Positions 35,399 through 44,366 are shown, counted from the stretch's first letter. The stretch: DNA of 64,000 bases from Dellaglioa kimchii (GCF_046115505.1 NZ_CP170736.1:1116001-1180000), one strand, 5' to 3'. A program made the numbers and translations. Notes: generated by a model from the sequence alone, not told the origin.

Positions 35399-36319
35399 TT
35401 ATGGTAATTTATTTCCTGCTGCACGATAAATTTCGTACCATTCTTCATGTGTTAGTTCAAGTTCTGAAGCATTCGCAATTTCAACAATTCTTTTTGCGTT
35501 CATTGTTCCAGCAATCACCTGCATTTTAGCTGGGTGACGTAGAATAAACGCTGTTGCGATTCCAGTATTAGTCGTTTCTTTTTCTTTAGCTAAGCGGTTT
35601 AAAACTTCATTTAATTCAGCAAATTTTGGATTATCTAAGAATGTACCTTCAAAAAATCCGTATTGGAATGGTGACCATGCTTGAATCGTCATTTTTTTAA
35701 GACGTGAATATTCTAAAATACCGCCATCACGATTAATTCCAGCATCATTAACCATATTCACATTTGTTCCCAAATCAATCATTCCAGTGTGCATAACGCC
35801 AAATTGGAGTTGGTTAACTAATAGTTTCATATCCAAAGCTTGTTGTAATAATTCCACTTGCCCAGGATAGAAATTACTAACACCGAAATGACGTACTTTT
35901 CCAGATTTTTGTAGTTTTTCAAATACACGAGCAATAGCTTCAGGTTCCATTAACGTATCAGGTCTGTGTAACAATAAGCTATCAATATATTCCGTATTTA
36001 ATCGTTTTAAAATGCCATCAACACTTTTTTCAATGTGTTCAGCAGTAAAGTTATACTCTACACCTGGAACAATACCACATTTTGATTGAAGAATAATATC
36101 TTCACGTGATAGCCCAGTTTCAGCAAATCCTGCCGCAAACACTTCTTCAGCTTTTCCTGCACCATAAATATCTGCGTGATCAAAGAAATTAATACCATGA
36201 TCAACTGATGTTTGAATCATTTCTGCAGCTTGTCCAGTCGACAATTCTGGCATGCGCATGCATCCCAATCCGACAGATGATACTTGAAGTTCGCTATCGC
36301 CTAAATTAATCATTTTCAT
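35399..36319 (-). CDS. Aldo/keto reductase
   Basis: This 306-residue NADPH-dependent oxidoreductase has the TIM-barrel aldo/keto reductase pattern: GLGCMRMPELS, the catalytic Asp and Tyr in FFDHADIYGAGKAEEV, then Lys in LQSKCG and LLLHRPD. It resembles the YdhF-like group. The ATG at 36319 follows AAGGGG by seven bases; upstream extension to 36358 has no ribosome site. It lies 74 bases after codA in the same direction and may be cotranscribed. The substrate is unknown. Confidence 0.87.
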   Translation of the reverse strand: MKMINLGDSELQVSSVGLGCMRMPELSTGQAAEMIQTSVDHGINFFDHADIYGAGKAEEVFAAGFAETGLSREDIILQSKCGIVPGVEYNFTAEHIEKSVDGILKRLNTEYIDSLLLHRPDTLMEPEAIARVFEKLQKSGKVRHFGVSNFYPGQVELLQQALDMKLLVNQLQFGVMHTGMIDLGTNVNMVNDAGINRDGGILEYSRLKKMTIQAWSPFQYGFFEGTFLDNPKFAELNEVLNRLAKEKETTNTGIATAFILRHPAKMQVIAGTMNAKRIVEIANASELELTHEEWYEIYRAAGNKLP

Positions 36320-36393
36320 TTTATTACCCCTTTTCAAGTCATGCCTTGATTCTAGCATTCAAACCAAGAAGGCGCTACCAAAACGATTGCTTA

Positions 36394-37629
36394 CTAGATA
36401 TATAACTGTGTTTCTGCTGGTTTTGTTTCACTAATCACATCACCATTATGGACTGATAACATAACCGCAGCGCGTGTATTCAACGCATCATAAAAATTAT
36501 CACTATCCATAATGACGAAATTAGCTGGTTTTCCAATTTCAATTCCATAATGATCCATAACATGCATAGCTTTAGCGCCATTAGTCGTCACAAATCGGTA
36601 AGCATTCATAATTTGACTATAACCCATAATTTGAGTCGCATGTAATCCCATATGCAAGGCGTCTAGCATGTTGCCATCTCCCATTGGATACCATGGATCT
36701 TTGATATCATCTTCACCAAATGCAACGTTCAACCCATTTTCATCCAATTCTTTAACACGTGTTAAGCCACGACGCTTTGGATATGTGTCAAAACGTCCAC
36801 CTAAGAACATATTTACAAGTGGATTAGCAATAAAGTTCATTTCTGACATCTTTAACAAACGCATTAATTTGTACAAATAAGCATCATTATATGAACCCAT
36901 TGCTGTTGTATGTGATGCTGTAACTTTATCTTTCATTCCTGTTTCTAATGCTAATGTTGCAACAGTTTCCAAGCTACGAGAGCTAGGATCATCAATTTCA
37001 TCCGTATGTGCATCAAATAATAAATTATATTTCTGAGCCAATTCGAAAGCGAAATGAAGTGATTCAACTGCATATTCTCGATTAAATTCAAAATGGGGAA
37101 TTGCACCAATTGCATCAACTCCTAATTCAGCAGCTTTTGTCATCAATTCCTTACCATTTGGAAATGATAAAATACCTTCTTGTGGGAAAGCAACTAATTG
37201 TAATTCCATCCAAGGTTTAACTTCTTCGCGGACCTCAATTAAAGCTTTCAAAGCCACTAAATCAGGATCAGTCACATCAACATGTGAACGAACAAACTGA
37301 ACACCATGGGCTGCCTGCATTTTTAATGCTGTAACAGCACGTTCTTTAACATCTTCATGGGTTAACGTCTTTTTACGTTCAGACCAAATTCGAATACCAT
37401 CAAACAAAGTACCAGATTCATTCCATTCTGGATCACCTGCCGTGAGCGTTGAATCCAAATGAACATGTGGATCAACAAATGGTGGTAACATCAATTTATT
37501 TGTTGCATCAATGACTTTTTCATCAACATTTTGTTGTAAATTTACCCCAATCTCAGTAAACATACCATTTTCTACTCGAATATCTTGTAATTCTTCTTTA
37601 TTTTCAATATGTACTTGTTTAATTAACAT
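36394..37629 (-). CDS. codA: Cytosine deaminase
   Basis: This 411-residue amidohydrolase converts cytosine to uracil and ammonia. It matches the Escherichia coli CodA pattern closely: metal ligands His55 and His57 (FVDPHVHLD), Gln150 (AFPQEGI), His208 with Glu211 (FDAHTDEIDD), His240 (ASHTTAM) and Asp307 (FGEDDIKDPWYP). The segments ANPLVNMFLGGRFDTYPKRRG and GDGNMLDALHMGLH agree too. No codB permease is adjacent, so uptake must depend on another transporter. Isocytosine or creatinine-type activity is a less likely alternative. Confidence 0.92.
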   Translation of the reverse strand: MLIKQVHIENKEELQDIRVENGMFTEIGVNLQQNVDEKVIDATNKLMLPPFVDPHVHLDSTLTAGDPEWNESGTLFDGIRIWSERKKTLTHEDVKERAVTALKMQAAHGVQFVRSHVDVTDPDLVALKALIEVREEVKPWMELQLVAFPQEGILSFPNGKELMTKAAELGVDAIGAIPHFEFNREYAVESLHFAFELAQKYNLLFDAHTDEIDDPSSRSLETVATLALETGMKDKVTASHTTAMGSYNDAYLYKLMRLLKMSEMNFIANPLVNMFLGGRFDTYPKRRGLTRVKELDENGLNVAFGEDDIKDPWYPMGDGNMLDALHMGLHATQIMGYSQIMNAYRFVTTNGAKAMHVMDHYGIEIGKPANFVIMDSDNFYDALNTRAAVMLSVHNGDVISETKPAETQLYI

Positions 37630-37711
37630 CGATTATCACTCCTCATTAAATTCTCTATCATTCAAATTGTACATGACTTACACCCAATTTAATATTTTTA
37701 GTTAACTAAAA

Positions 37712-37747
37712 AAAGATTAATTCCAAGAATACTTAGAATTAATCTTT
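37712..37747 (-). terminator. Terminator of the 48-residue gene
   Basis: AAAGATTAATTC pairs with GAATTAATCTTT around a 12-base loop, followed on the minus strand by a T run. It lies 13 bases after the small gene's stop. Confidence 0.75.
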
Positions 37748-37759
37748 GAACTTTTATAA

Positions 37760-37906
37760 TTAGTTTTTTTCTGCACCTAACTTAGTTGATTCATCTTCAA
37801 TAAATTTAAAACCTGATTGTTTTTTTTCAGCTTGTGGATGTTTAGCACGTTCGTCCATTGCTTTTTGAGCCATTGCTTTGCGTTGTTCTTTACTCAACTT
37901 TGCCAT
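37760..37906 (-). CDS. Small basic hydrophilic protein of 48 residues
   Basis: This short gene encodes a protein starting MAKLSKEQRKAMAQKAMDER and ending TKLGAEKN. It is rich in Lys, Glu, Ala and Gln, has no membrane segment, and its first half looks like an amphipathic helix. Support for it as real includes a ribosome site (AGAGGCG), a consensus TATAAT -10 (37961-37966) about 55 bases upstream and a dedicated terminator. It lies between the GH91 gene and codA. I do not recognise a function. Confidence 0.72.
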   Translation of the reverse strand: MAKLSKEQRKAMAQKAMDERAKHPQAEKKQSGFKFIEDESTKLGAEKN

Positions 37907-38001
37907 TGCTATCGCCTCTTTTGATTTGGACAGTTATATTAAGTTCTAACTTCAACTTTCATTATAGTCCTATTTTATCAAAGTGGCACAAATTAAATCA
38001 T

Positions 38002-39360
38002 TTATTTAAAATTACTATTTTTTGGAACCGTTGGTGTTGCTCTAAAAGCATTCACATTTTTATCCAAAATAACTTGTTCATTGTTTCCAGAATCTAAAAT
38101 TGTATTTTGCGTTGAGTTCTTTTCAACCAAAACAGTTGTTACTGAGACTTTTTTTAATTCTTCAGTTGCTAATAATGCATCTACTTGTGCGGAAAATGCT
38201 GAGTCGCCACTACCCGATTGAATTTCTGTAGCAACAACATTATTATTTACAATATAATTACCGTGTCCAGCAGCAAGTCGGATAATGACCGGTGTTGCAC
38301 CAACTGGTTTAAGCGTATTTTGATCAACCGTTTCTGAAAAATGATTTCCAATGACGGAATTATCATTACCGCTAATTGATAACAGCCCATATAAATCGTC
38401 TAATCCATTATCTCGATGTTGCATAGGCGCCCACGGTTCTTGATCATGCAACATATGATTTGAAGAAACTAATATTTCTGAGCAATTATCATCTAAAATA
38501 ACCATTCCTGGATAAAATGCATGAATACGATTATTTGTAACAGAAGATTTTGTTACGCCAGATAATGAAATACTACTTGCACCTCTTGGGAAAATATTAT
38601 TAATCGTAATTAACAGTCCTCCGAAGTTTTCTGCAAAAATAGTATAGCCGTTAAATCCAGCCCCCATTAAATTCTCAGTTACTTTTGAAGCTTGTCCCCA
38701 TCCACGTAGTTCAATACAATTACCACATTCAGCAATAAAATTATCGTGGATTGTTAATGCATCCGCGTTATAAATGGTTATACCATGTTCTAAGTAGACA
38801 AAACCCATTTCTGTAACACGGAATGAATCCTGTGCACTTGCAACATAAATTCCAGTCTTACCATTCACATACGTATTTTCTAGATTTTTTTCGCCTGAGC
38901 CATCATCAATAAAGTGTAATCCATCAATATTAAAGTTCGAAAATTCGACTGAACTAATACGCGGATTCCCTTCTCTTGCAACATAGAAAGCTGCGCCTTC
39001 AGATTCTTCATCCGTTGTTTTAGGATCGAGATCAACAAGAACACGACTACCACCAGGCCATAATTCATGTAAATTTGACCATTCGTTTTCTGGTACGTTA
39101 AACCGAATACTTGATGACGTAAATCCATGTCCAGATCCTTGAATTTTAAGAAAACTAATATCTATTAACACTTGTGTACGTAAGTGATAATCAGCTGGTG
39201 GTAGATAAATAACTGCCCCTGGTTTTCCACCATCATTGCTATTACTATCAGTTTGGCGACTTTTAATATCAGTAATAATACTGTTAATAACTTCGCCAAT
39301 ATCTTCGTACGGATTACCAATAGGCCATTTTGTTACATCATAATAATTTTTATTTGTCAT
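38002..39360 (-). CDS. GH91 inulin fructotransferase / difructose-anhydride hydrolase
   Basis: This 452-residue right-handed beta-helix protein matches GH91 across its length: DVTKWPIGNPY at the start, NDGGKPGAVIYLPP, the HGFTSSSIRF block and GPH-like WPGGSRVLVDLD. Asp206 and Glu217 (IHDNFIAECGNCIELRGWGQ) keep the 11-residue spacing of the known catalytic pair. Secreted homologues cyclise inulin ends to difructose anhydride; intracellular ones open the anhydride to inulobiose. No signal peptide is present and the start MTNKNYYDV follows GGAGG, so hydrolysis inside the cell is favoured. It ends the locus with fructokinase and GH32. DFA III or I specificity is not readable. Confidence 0.88.
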   Translation of the reverse strand: MTNKNYYDVTKWPIGNPYEDIGEVINSIITDIKSRQTDSNSNDGGKPGAVIYLPPADYHLRTQVLIDISFLKIQGSGHGFTSSSIRFNVPENEWSNLHELWPGGSRVLVDLDPKTTDEESEGAAFYVAREGNPRISSVEFSNFNIDGLHFIDDGSGEKNLENTYVNGKTGIYVASAQDSFRVTEMGFVYLEHGITIYNADALTIHDNFIAECGNCIELRGWGQASKVTENLMGAGFNGYTIFAENFGGLLITINNIFPRGASSISLSGVTKSSVTNNRIHAFYPGMVILDDNCSEILVSSNHMLHDQEPWAPMQHRDNGLDDLYGLLSISGNDNSVIGNHFSETVDQNTLKPVGATPVIIRLAAGHGNYIVNNNVVATEIQSGSGDSAFSAQVDALLATEELKKVSVTTVLVEKNSTQNTILDSGNNEQVILDKNVNAFRATPTVPKNSNFK

Positions 39361-39393
39361 TATTTTACCCTCCAATTTTGTTAAATAACTCTA

Positions 39394-40266
39394 TCATTCA
39401 GATAACATTTTTTCAGCTAAAGCGAAGTTTCCAACATTGGCTGATCCATTATTAGCAACTTGTGGCGCTGTAATATATTGATCTAATGGTGGAACGTCAA
39501 CATAATCATTTAAAATTTCTTTGAATTCATGACGCACTTTTTCCAATAAAACATCGTTTGTAACGCCGCCTCCAAAAATAATTTTATTAGGACGCAAACT
39601 TAATGTTGTTTGAACGGCAGCCTGAGCAATATAGTAGGCCATAATATCCCAATTTTTGTCTGTTAATGGAACATCTTTACCTTTTTTACCAGTCCGTGCT
39701 TCAAATGTTGGTCCAGCAACTAAGCCCTCTAAACAATCACCATGAAATGGACAGATACCTTTAAAATCAAGATCATCAGGATGTCTCTTAACTAAGACAT
39801 GGCCCATTTCGGGATGGCCAATACCACCAACTAAATGGCCATCAATGACTGCCCCAGCGCCCACACCAGTTCCAATTGTGTAATAAACAAGTGAATTAAT
39901 TTTCTCATTAAACAATGTCGACATTGTATATTCACCGTAAGCTGAACCATTTACATCCGTTGTCCAAAATGTTGGAATATCCAGTTTACCCTTAAGAAAT
40001 CCTAAAAAATCCGTATCACCCCAACCTGGTTTTGGTGTTTTCGTGATAAATCCATATTTAGGTGACGTTTTTCTGATTTCAATTGGTCCAAATGAGGCAA
40101 CACTAAGTGCAGCTATTTCAAATTGCTTAAAATAGTCTACGACTGCTGTTAACGTTTCAATAGGTGTTGTTGTTGGAATTTGAATTTGATCCTTTACCTG
40201 ATAATCTTCGTTACCTACCGCGCATACAAATTTAGTTCCACCTGCTTCAATACTTCCTAATAACAT
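39394..40266 (-). CDS. scrK: ROK-family fructokinase
   Basis: This 290-residue kinase phosphorylates fructose to fructose-6-phosphate. The ATP loop is GSIEAGGTKFVCAVG, the glycine-rich YYTIGTGVGAGAVIDG follows, and the zinc-binding HPEMGHV...CPFHGDCLEGL block is that of Firmicutes ROK fructokinases. Its start codon overlaps the stop of the GH32 gene by one base, so translation is coupled and fructose from GH32 is the likely substrate. The GH91 gene follows after 33 bases. Confidence 0.92.
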   Translation of the reverse strand: MLLGSIEAGGTKFVCAVGNEDYQVKDQIQIPTTTPIETLTAVVDYFKQFEIAALSVASFGPIEIRKTSPKYGFITKTPKPGWGDTDFLGFLKGKLDIPTFWTTDVNGSAYGEYTMSTLFNEKINSLVYYTIGTGVGAGAVIDGHLVGGIGHPEMGHVLVKRHPDDLDFKGICPFHGDCLEGLVAGPTFEARTGKKGKDVPLTDKNWDIMAYYIAQAAVQTTLSLRPNKIIFGGGVTNDVLLEKVRHEFKEILNDYVDVPPLDQYITAPQVANNGSANVGNFALAEKMLSE

Positions 40267-41678
40267 TACATTGTTCCTCCAAGTTCATATATTTTAATAT
40301 CATAATTAGTTGAATCACTACTTGTTTCAACTATAAGTTCTTTTTCATCATAAACCCTTTCAGAGAAACATGCTTCTCCATTATTCATAAATAATTCTGC
40401 TGAACTATTGTCCATTAATAAATGAATATCCAATTTATTGGCAACGCTCACATTAGTTTCTCGAAGTAAGTCATCATTATACTTTTGTAAAGTTACCTTA
40501 CCTGTTACAGCTTGATAGCTAACTTCTATTAATAATTTATTATCACTATTTTTAATTTTGACACTGACATTTTCTTGCCCATCAAAATTCCCTAAATATT
40601 CAAAACTCTTTGTAGGGGCTTCAAAAATAGTAGTTGTATCCTTAGGTTTAGTGATATCTAATAATACTTTTTCACGTAATTTTTTAATTTCTTCAACTGG
40701 TGTCATCAATAATTTACCATTTTTCATATTTAATTCTCTCGGAAATGTTAGTGCGCCTGCCCAACCATCTTCCTGTTCTGGCATGGGACTCTCCCACATA
40801 TCCATCCATGCAAATATAATTCTTCTACCATCAGGCGTAACCATTGATTGGGTCGCATAGAAATCATGTCCATAATCTAATTCAGTGAACTCGCCATGAT
40901 GTAATGAATGTGTCTCTTCATCAAATTTCCCAGTCAGATATCCTGTTTGGAAGAAATTTCTATATTTTAATTTATCGGCTTTGATTCCTTGTGGTGACAT
41001 TACTAAAACATCTTGTCCATCAATTTCGAAAAGATCAGGACATTCCCAAACGAATCCTTCAGAATCAACTGATTTAGCAGTTGCAATAGGTCCTAAGTAG
41101 TCCCAATGTTCTAAATCATCTGAGTTATACATAAGAACTCGACCCAAGCCATCCTTATTTTTGCTTCCGATTACAATATTATATTTTCCATTTTCAAACC
41201 ATATTTTCGGATCTCTAAAATCAGCATCATTATCTTCAGGAGGTATTGAAATCACTGGATTACCAGCAAATTTTTCAAAAGTTATCCCATCATCACTAAC
41301 GGCTAGATTTTGATTTTGCCAATAACTATCTGGATCGTTTTTGTCTTTCAAATTATGTCCTGTATAAATTAAATAGAGACGCTCATCCTTCACAATTGCG
41401 CTACCTGAAAAACAGCCATCCTGATCTTCTTGATCACCAGGAATCAAAGCAATTGGTAAGCTTTCCCAATTAACTAAATCTTTACTTCTTGAATGACCCC
41501 AATGCATTGGTCCCCACTGTGTTGAATTTGGATGATGTTGATAAAAGATATGGTAATAGCCTTTAAAAAAGCAAAACCCATTTGGATCATTCATCCAACC
41601 TGCTGGTGCCGTAATATGATACTTTAATCGATATCTTTCATTAGTTACCTCTGGATAATTAATCGTTTCATTTTTCAA
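40266..41678 (-). CDS. GH32 beta-fructofuranosidase
   Basis: This 470-residue family 32 hydrolase has the nucleophile Asp31 (WMNDPNG), the transition-state Asp156 (FRDPKIW) and the acid Glu212 (WECPDLF), followed by a C-terminal beta-sandwich. There is no signal peptide. In sucrose operons such proteins are sucrose-6-phosphate hydrolases, but here there is no PTS. Coupling to a fructokinase and a GH91 gene suggests it splits inulobiose or short fructans in the cytosol. A CCGG-centred LacI-type operator lies 24 bases before the start. Confidence 0.9.
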   Translation of the reverse strand: MKNETINYPEVTNERYRLKYHITAPAGWMNDPNGFCFFKGYYHIFYQHHPNSTQWGPMHWGHSRSKDLVNWESLPIALIPGDQEDQDGCFSGSAIVKDERLYLIYTGHNLKDKNDPDSYWQNQNLAVSDDGITFEKFAGNPVISIPPEDNDADFRDPKIWFENGKYNIVIGSKNKDGLGRVLMYNSDDLEHWDYLGPIATAKSVDSEGFVWECPDLFEIDGQDVLVMSPQGIKADKLKYRNFFQTGYLTGKFDEETHSLHHGEFTELDYGHDFYATQSMVTPDGRRIIFAWMDMWESPMPEQEDGWAGALTFPRELNMKNGKLLMTPVEEIKKLREKVLLDITKPKDTTTIFEAPTKSFEYLGNFDGQENVSVKIKNSDNKLLIEVSYQAVTGKVTLQKYNDDLLRETNVSVANKLDIHLLMDNSSAELFMNNGEACFSERVYDEKELIVETSSDSTNYDIKIYELGGTM

Positions 41679-41701
41679 AATTGTCTTCTCCTCGTTCTAT
41701 A

Positions 41702-41717
41702 TGTTAACCGGTTGTCA
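41702..41717 (-). promoter_or_regulatory. LacI-type operator before the GH32 gene
   Basis: TGTTAACCGGTTGTCA has the palindromic core AACCGGTT and differs by one base from the site before the GPH permease (44333-44348). It is the likely target of the LacI regulator encoded next to it. Confidence 0.78.
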
Positions 41718-41742
41718 TTATCTTAAAATAAAAACGCACCTA

Positions 41743-42723
41743 CTATGCCGTTTCTCCTTTATATAATTGTACCGGTAGTACTACTTGCATAGGTGTCTCT
41801 TTACCTTCTATTTTCTTCATTAAAATATCAATAGCTGCATCAGCCATCTGTTCAATTGGTTGAATAATTGTTGTTAGTTCTGGTTTAAATAATCGAACAA
41901 CATCTGTCCCATCATAGCCAATAACAAGTAAATCTTCAGGCACTCGTTTACCATATTCTCTTGCTATTTTTATGATTAAACTAGCGTCTGCATCATTCGA
42001 AGCAAAAATGCCATCTACTCGTTTAAGATCCTCAAAAATTCCTTTAATAACTTTTGTTTTTTCCGTTTCTGTCCAATTAAAATCAATTGTATACGTTACG
42101 GCTGGCAACCCATGCTCACTCATAATTTTCTCGTATGCCCTACGTCTATCCCGAGCAGGTGTTTCTAAATCATAAGGTCCATTTGTATGCACAATTGAGG
42201 TTGCCCCATGTTCTAATAGTAATTCCGTCGCCATTTTACCACCACTATAATTATCAGAAGAAACGATCGGAATATCACCATTCATAATTCTATCAATTGC
42301 GACAATTGGTAAATTTGTATTATGATATTCTTCAATTCCTTCATTATGTGCTCCAACAATTAGCCCATCAACCTGATTTGCCATTAGCTTACGTAAATAA
42401 GTTGCTTCTTTTTCTGAATCATTTTTGGAGTTACCGATAAGAACCTTATAACCTCTATTAAAAAGTTTTGTTTCTAATTGATAAGCTAATTGTCCAAAAA
42501 AAGGATTCGCAATCGTTGGGAAAATAAGCCCTATTAGTTTTGTTTCTTTATTAAATAATTGTCTAGCGACATCATTAGGCTGATAATGTAACTCTTTCAC
42601 AGCATCACGAACCTTTTTAACTGTCTTTTCGCTAAGATAGCCTCTCTTGTTCAACACCCTAGATACAGTCGTTTTAGAAACGCCTGCCAATTCAGCGACA
42701 TCATCAAGTTTTGGATTTTGCAT
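41743..42723 (-). CDS. LacI-family transcriptional regulator of the GH91 locus
   Basis: This 326-residue repressor has the LacI helix-turn-helix at residues 5-30 (LDDVAELAGVSKTTVSRVLNKRG), the hinge KVRDAVKELHYQPNDVARQL and a sugar-binding domain with GYDGTDVVRLFKPELTTI near the C terminus. It lies between the GPH permease and the GH32 gene, in the same direction. Two CCGG-centred dyads flank it, one at each transcription unit, and are presumed targets. The effector could be a difructose anhydride, inulobiose or a sugar phosphate; this is inference. Confidence 0.9.
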   Translation of the reverse strand: MQNPKLDDVAELAGVSKTTVSRVLNKRGYLSEKTVKKVRDAVKELHYQPNDVARQLFNKETKLIGLIFPTIANPFFGQLAYQLETKLFNRGYKVLIGNSKNDSEKEATYLRKLMANQVDGLIVGAHNEGIEEYHNTNLPIVAIDRIMNGDIPIVSSDNYSGGKMATELLLEHGATSIVHTNGPYDLETPARDRRRAYEKIMSEHGLPAVTYTIDFNWTETEKTKVIKGIFEDLKRVDGIFASNDADASLIIKIAREYGKRVPEDLLVIGYDGTDVVRLFKPELTTIIQPIEQMADAAIDILMKKIEGKETPMQVVLPVQLYKGETA

Positions 42724-42832
42724 TTTATTTGCTCCTAAGTCGTCTAATTTTAGTTAAATTGTTACCGCTTAACTTTTAGTACTCTTAGTTTACCATAAAA
42801 TGAGCAAAACCATTATCTCCACCATTAACTTT

Positions 42833-44197
42833 TTAAACTGCTTCTTTTTTAGCTAATTCTAGTCTAACTTTATCTTCATTTCGTTCAAATTTACCATAGA
42901 AAAACATTGGAACTGCAGCAAGTATGAATAGTATGGCTGGAATCCAGATAAAACTTAAGTTAATGCCTAATAAAGATTGACTCGTTTGAGTGTGATTAGG
43001 TATATATCCAAAGAATTGCATTACTTGTGATGGAATAAATCCGCCAATCCCACTACCTGCTTTAACACAGAATGCACTTCCAATAGCTGTTAAAAATCCA
43101 CTAGCTCTGATACCTGTTTTCCATTGACCAAAATCAACCGCATCAGCCAACATTAGGAATGGCATTGCAGCTGCAACACCTGTTCCAATTGACCCTAGGC
43201 AATATAAGATAACAACCCAAACTTGATTACTACCAACTACTTGAAGCAACATGTTACAGATTGCTCCCATCAATAGTGCTCCAATTAGAACCGTTCTTTT
43301 ATTTGTATGTTTAACAAGTAATGGAATTGATATCATCCCTATAACAGCAACAACAGATAAAGAACCGGCAACTGCGACTAATGATTTTGCATGGATATTA
43401 TATTGAAAATAATAAATCATGCCTGAACTTCTAACAGTTGTTCCAATCCAATAGAATAAGTTAGAAATAACCAATAAAATCCAAGGCCAATTACTTTTTG
43501 TTGCTTTAACACTCTGTTTTAATGATATTGATTTCGTAATCGTTGTATTAATTTCTCGTAAATTTAAGAATGCAATTAAAAAGGCAATAATGGAAATAAT
43601 CCCTAAAACAATCATTGCATATGAAAATCCTTTGCGGTCATTTCCTTGGCCTAATATTTGAACTAATGGTAAAACAACACCATTAGCAACCAATAGACCT
43701 ACATTTCCGCCAACCATCCGGTATGAATTCAAAACCGTTCTTTGGTCTGAATCATTTGTTAAGTTAGGTAAAATTGACGTCATAGGGGTACTAATTCCGG
43801 TATATATAATTCCTGCAATGACGTAAACAACTGATGCATAGATAACTTTGGACGATCCCGATAAATTCGGTGTAGTAAATGTTAACCATGTAAAGAATGC
43901 AAATGGTACACATAACCACAAGAAATACGGCCGACTTTGTCCCCATTTTGTATGTGTGTGATCAATTAAAAAGCCCCATATTGGTGCATCAAACATATCA
44001 ACGCATCGTGTGACGAGTAAGATAGTTCCGGCTACACCAATCCCAATTCCAAAAACATCTGTATAAAAATATAACAAGTACGTACTAATACTTACAAATA
44101 GAATATTTCCGCCAAAATCTGTAAGTGAATAACTTAGTTTTCGAAAAAGAGGAATTTCTTCAACTTGATTTGTACCTACGTTTACTTTGTTTTCCAT
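42833..44197 (-). CDS. GPH-family sugar:cation symporter of the GH91 locus
   Basis: This 454-residue, 12-helix protein has GPH hallmarks: FRKLSYSLTDFGGNILF near residue 18, DAPIWGFLIDHTHTKWGQSRPYF between helices 2 and 3, and DAVDFGQWKTGIRASGF in the second half. It is not closely similar to the other GPH permeases here. Its promoter (TTGACA-17-TATACT) carries a CCGG dyad over the -35 and a cre-like site downstream. A disaccharide-size import role, possibly difructose anhydride, follows from the neighbouring GH91, GH32 and fructokinase genes. Confidence 0.87.
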   Translation of the reverse strand: MENKVNVGTNQVEEIPLFRKLSYSLTDFGGNILFVSISTYLLYFYTDVFGIGIGVAGTILLVTRCVDMFDAPIWGFLIDHTHTKWGQSRPYFLWLCVPFAFFTWLTFTTPNLSGSSKVIYASVVYVIAGIIYTGISTPMTSILPNLTNDSDQRTVLNSYRMVGGNVGLLVANGVVLPLVQILGQGNDRKGFSYAMIVLGIISIIAFLIAFLNLREINTTITKSISLKQSVKATKSNWPWILLVISNLFYWIGTTVRSSGMIYYFQYNIHAKSLVAVAGSLSVVAVIGMISIPLLVKHTNKRTVLIGALLMGAICNMLLQVVGSNQVWVVILYCLGSIGTGVAAAMPFLMLADAVDFGQWKTGIRASGFLTAIGSAFCVKAGSGIGGFIPSQVMQFFGYIPNHTQTSQSLLGINLSFIWIPAILFILAAVPMFFYGKFERNEDKVRLELAKKEAV

Positions 44198-44282
44198 TTT
44201 ATTTACCCCATTCTATTTGTTTAATAAACGTCCCGTTTCACTAAAAAATAGCAATTGCTTGTATCTATAAACCCAACTTTTA

Positions 44283-44294
44283 GAAAGCGCTTTC
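44283..44294 (-). promoter_or_regulatory. cre-like site before the GPH permease
   Basis: GAAAGCGCTTTC is a perfect 12-base palindrome with the cre core, but the outermost bases do not fit. It lies downstream of the -10. Confidence 0.6.
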
Positions 44295-44309
44295 CAAAAG
44301 AATAAATAA

Positions 44310-44338
44310 AGTATACCCTGTTTATATTTTTATGTCAA
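44310..44338 (-). promoter_or_regulatory. Promoter of the GPH permease
   Basis: On the minus strand a consensus TTGACA (44333-44338) is followed after 17 bases by TATACT (44310-44315). It is the strongest-looking promoter in the window and needs repression, which the overlapping operator can provide. Confidence 0.8.
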
Positions 44339-44348
44339 CCGGTTGTCA
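44333..44348 (-). promoter_or_regulatory. LacI-type operator before the GPH permease
   Basis: TGTCAACCGGTTGTCA contains the perfect palindrome CAACCGGTTG and overlaps the -35. It is shared, with one change, by the GH32 gene upstream region. Confidence 0.82.
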
Positions 44349-44366
44349 TTTATTAATAATAAATAA

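Noticed and set aside
40558..40860. 100-residue plus-strand open frame inside the GH32 gene
   Set aside because: It is antisense to a gene with an intact catalytic triad and has no promoter or ribosome site.
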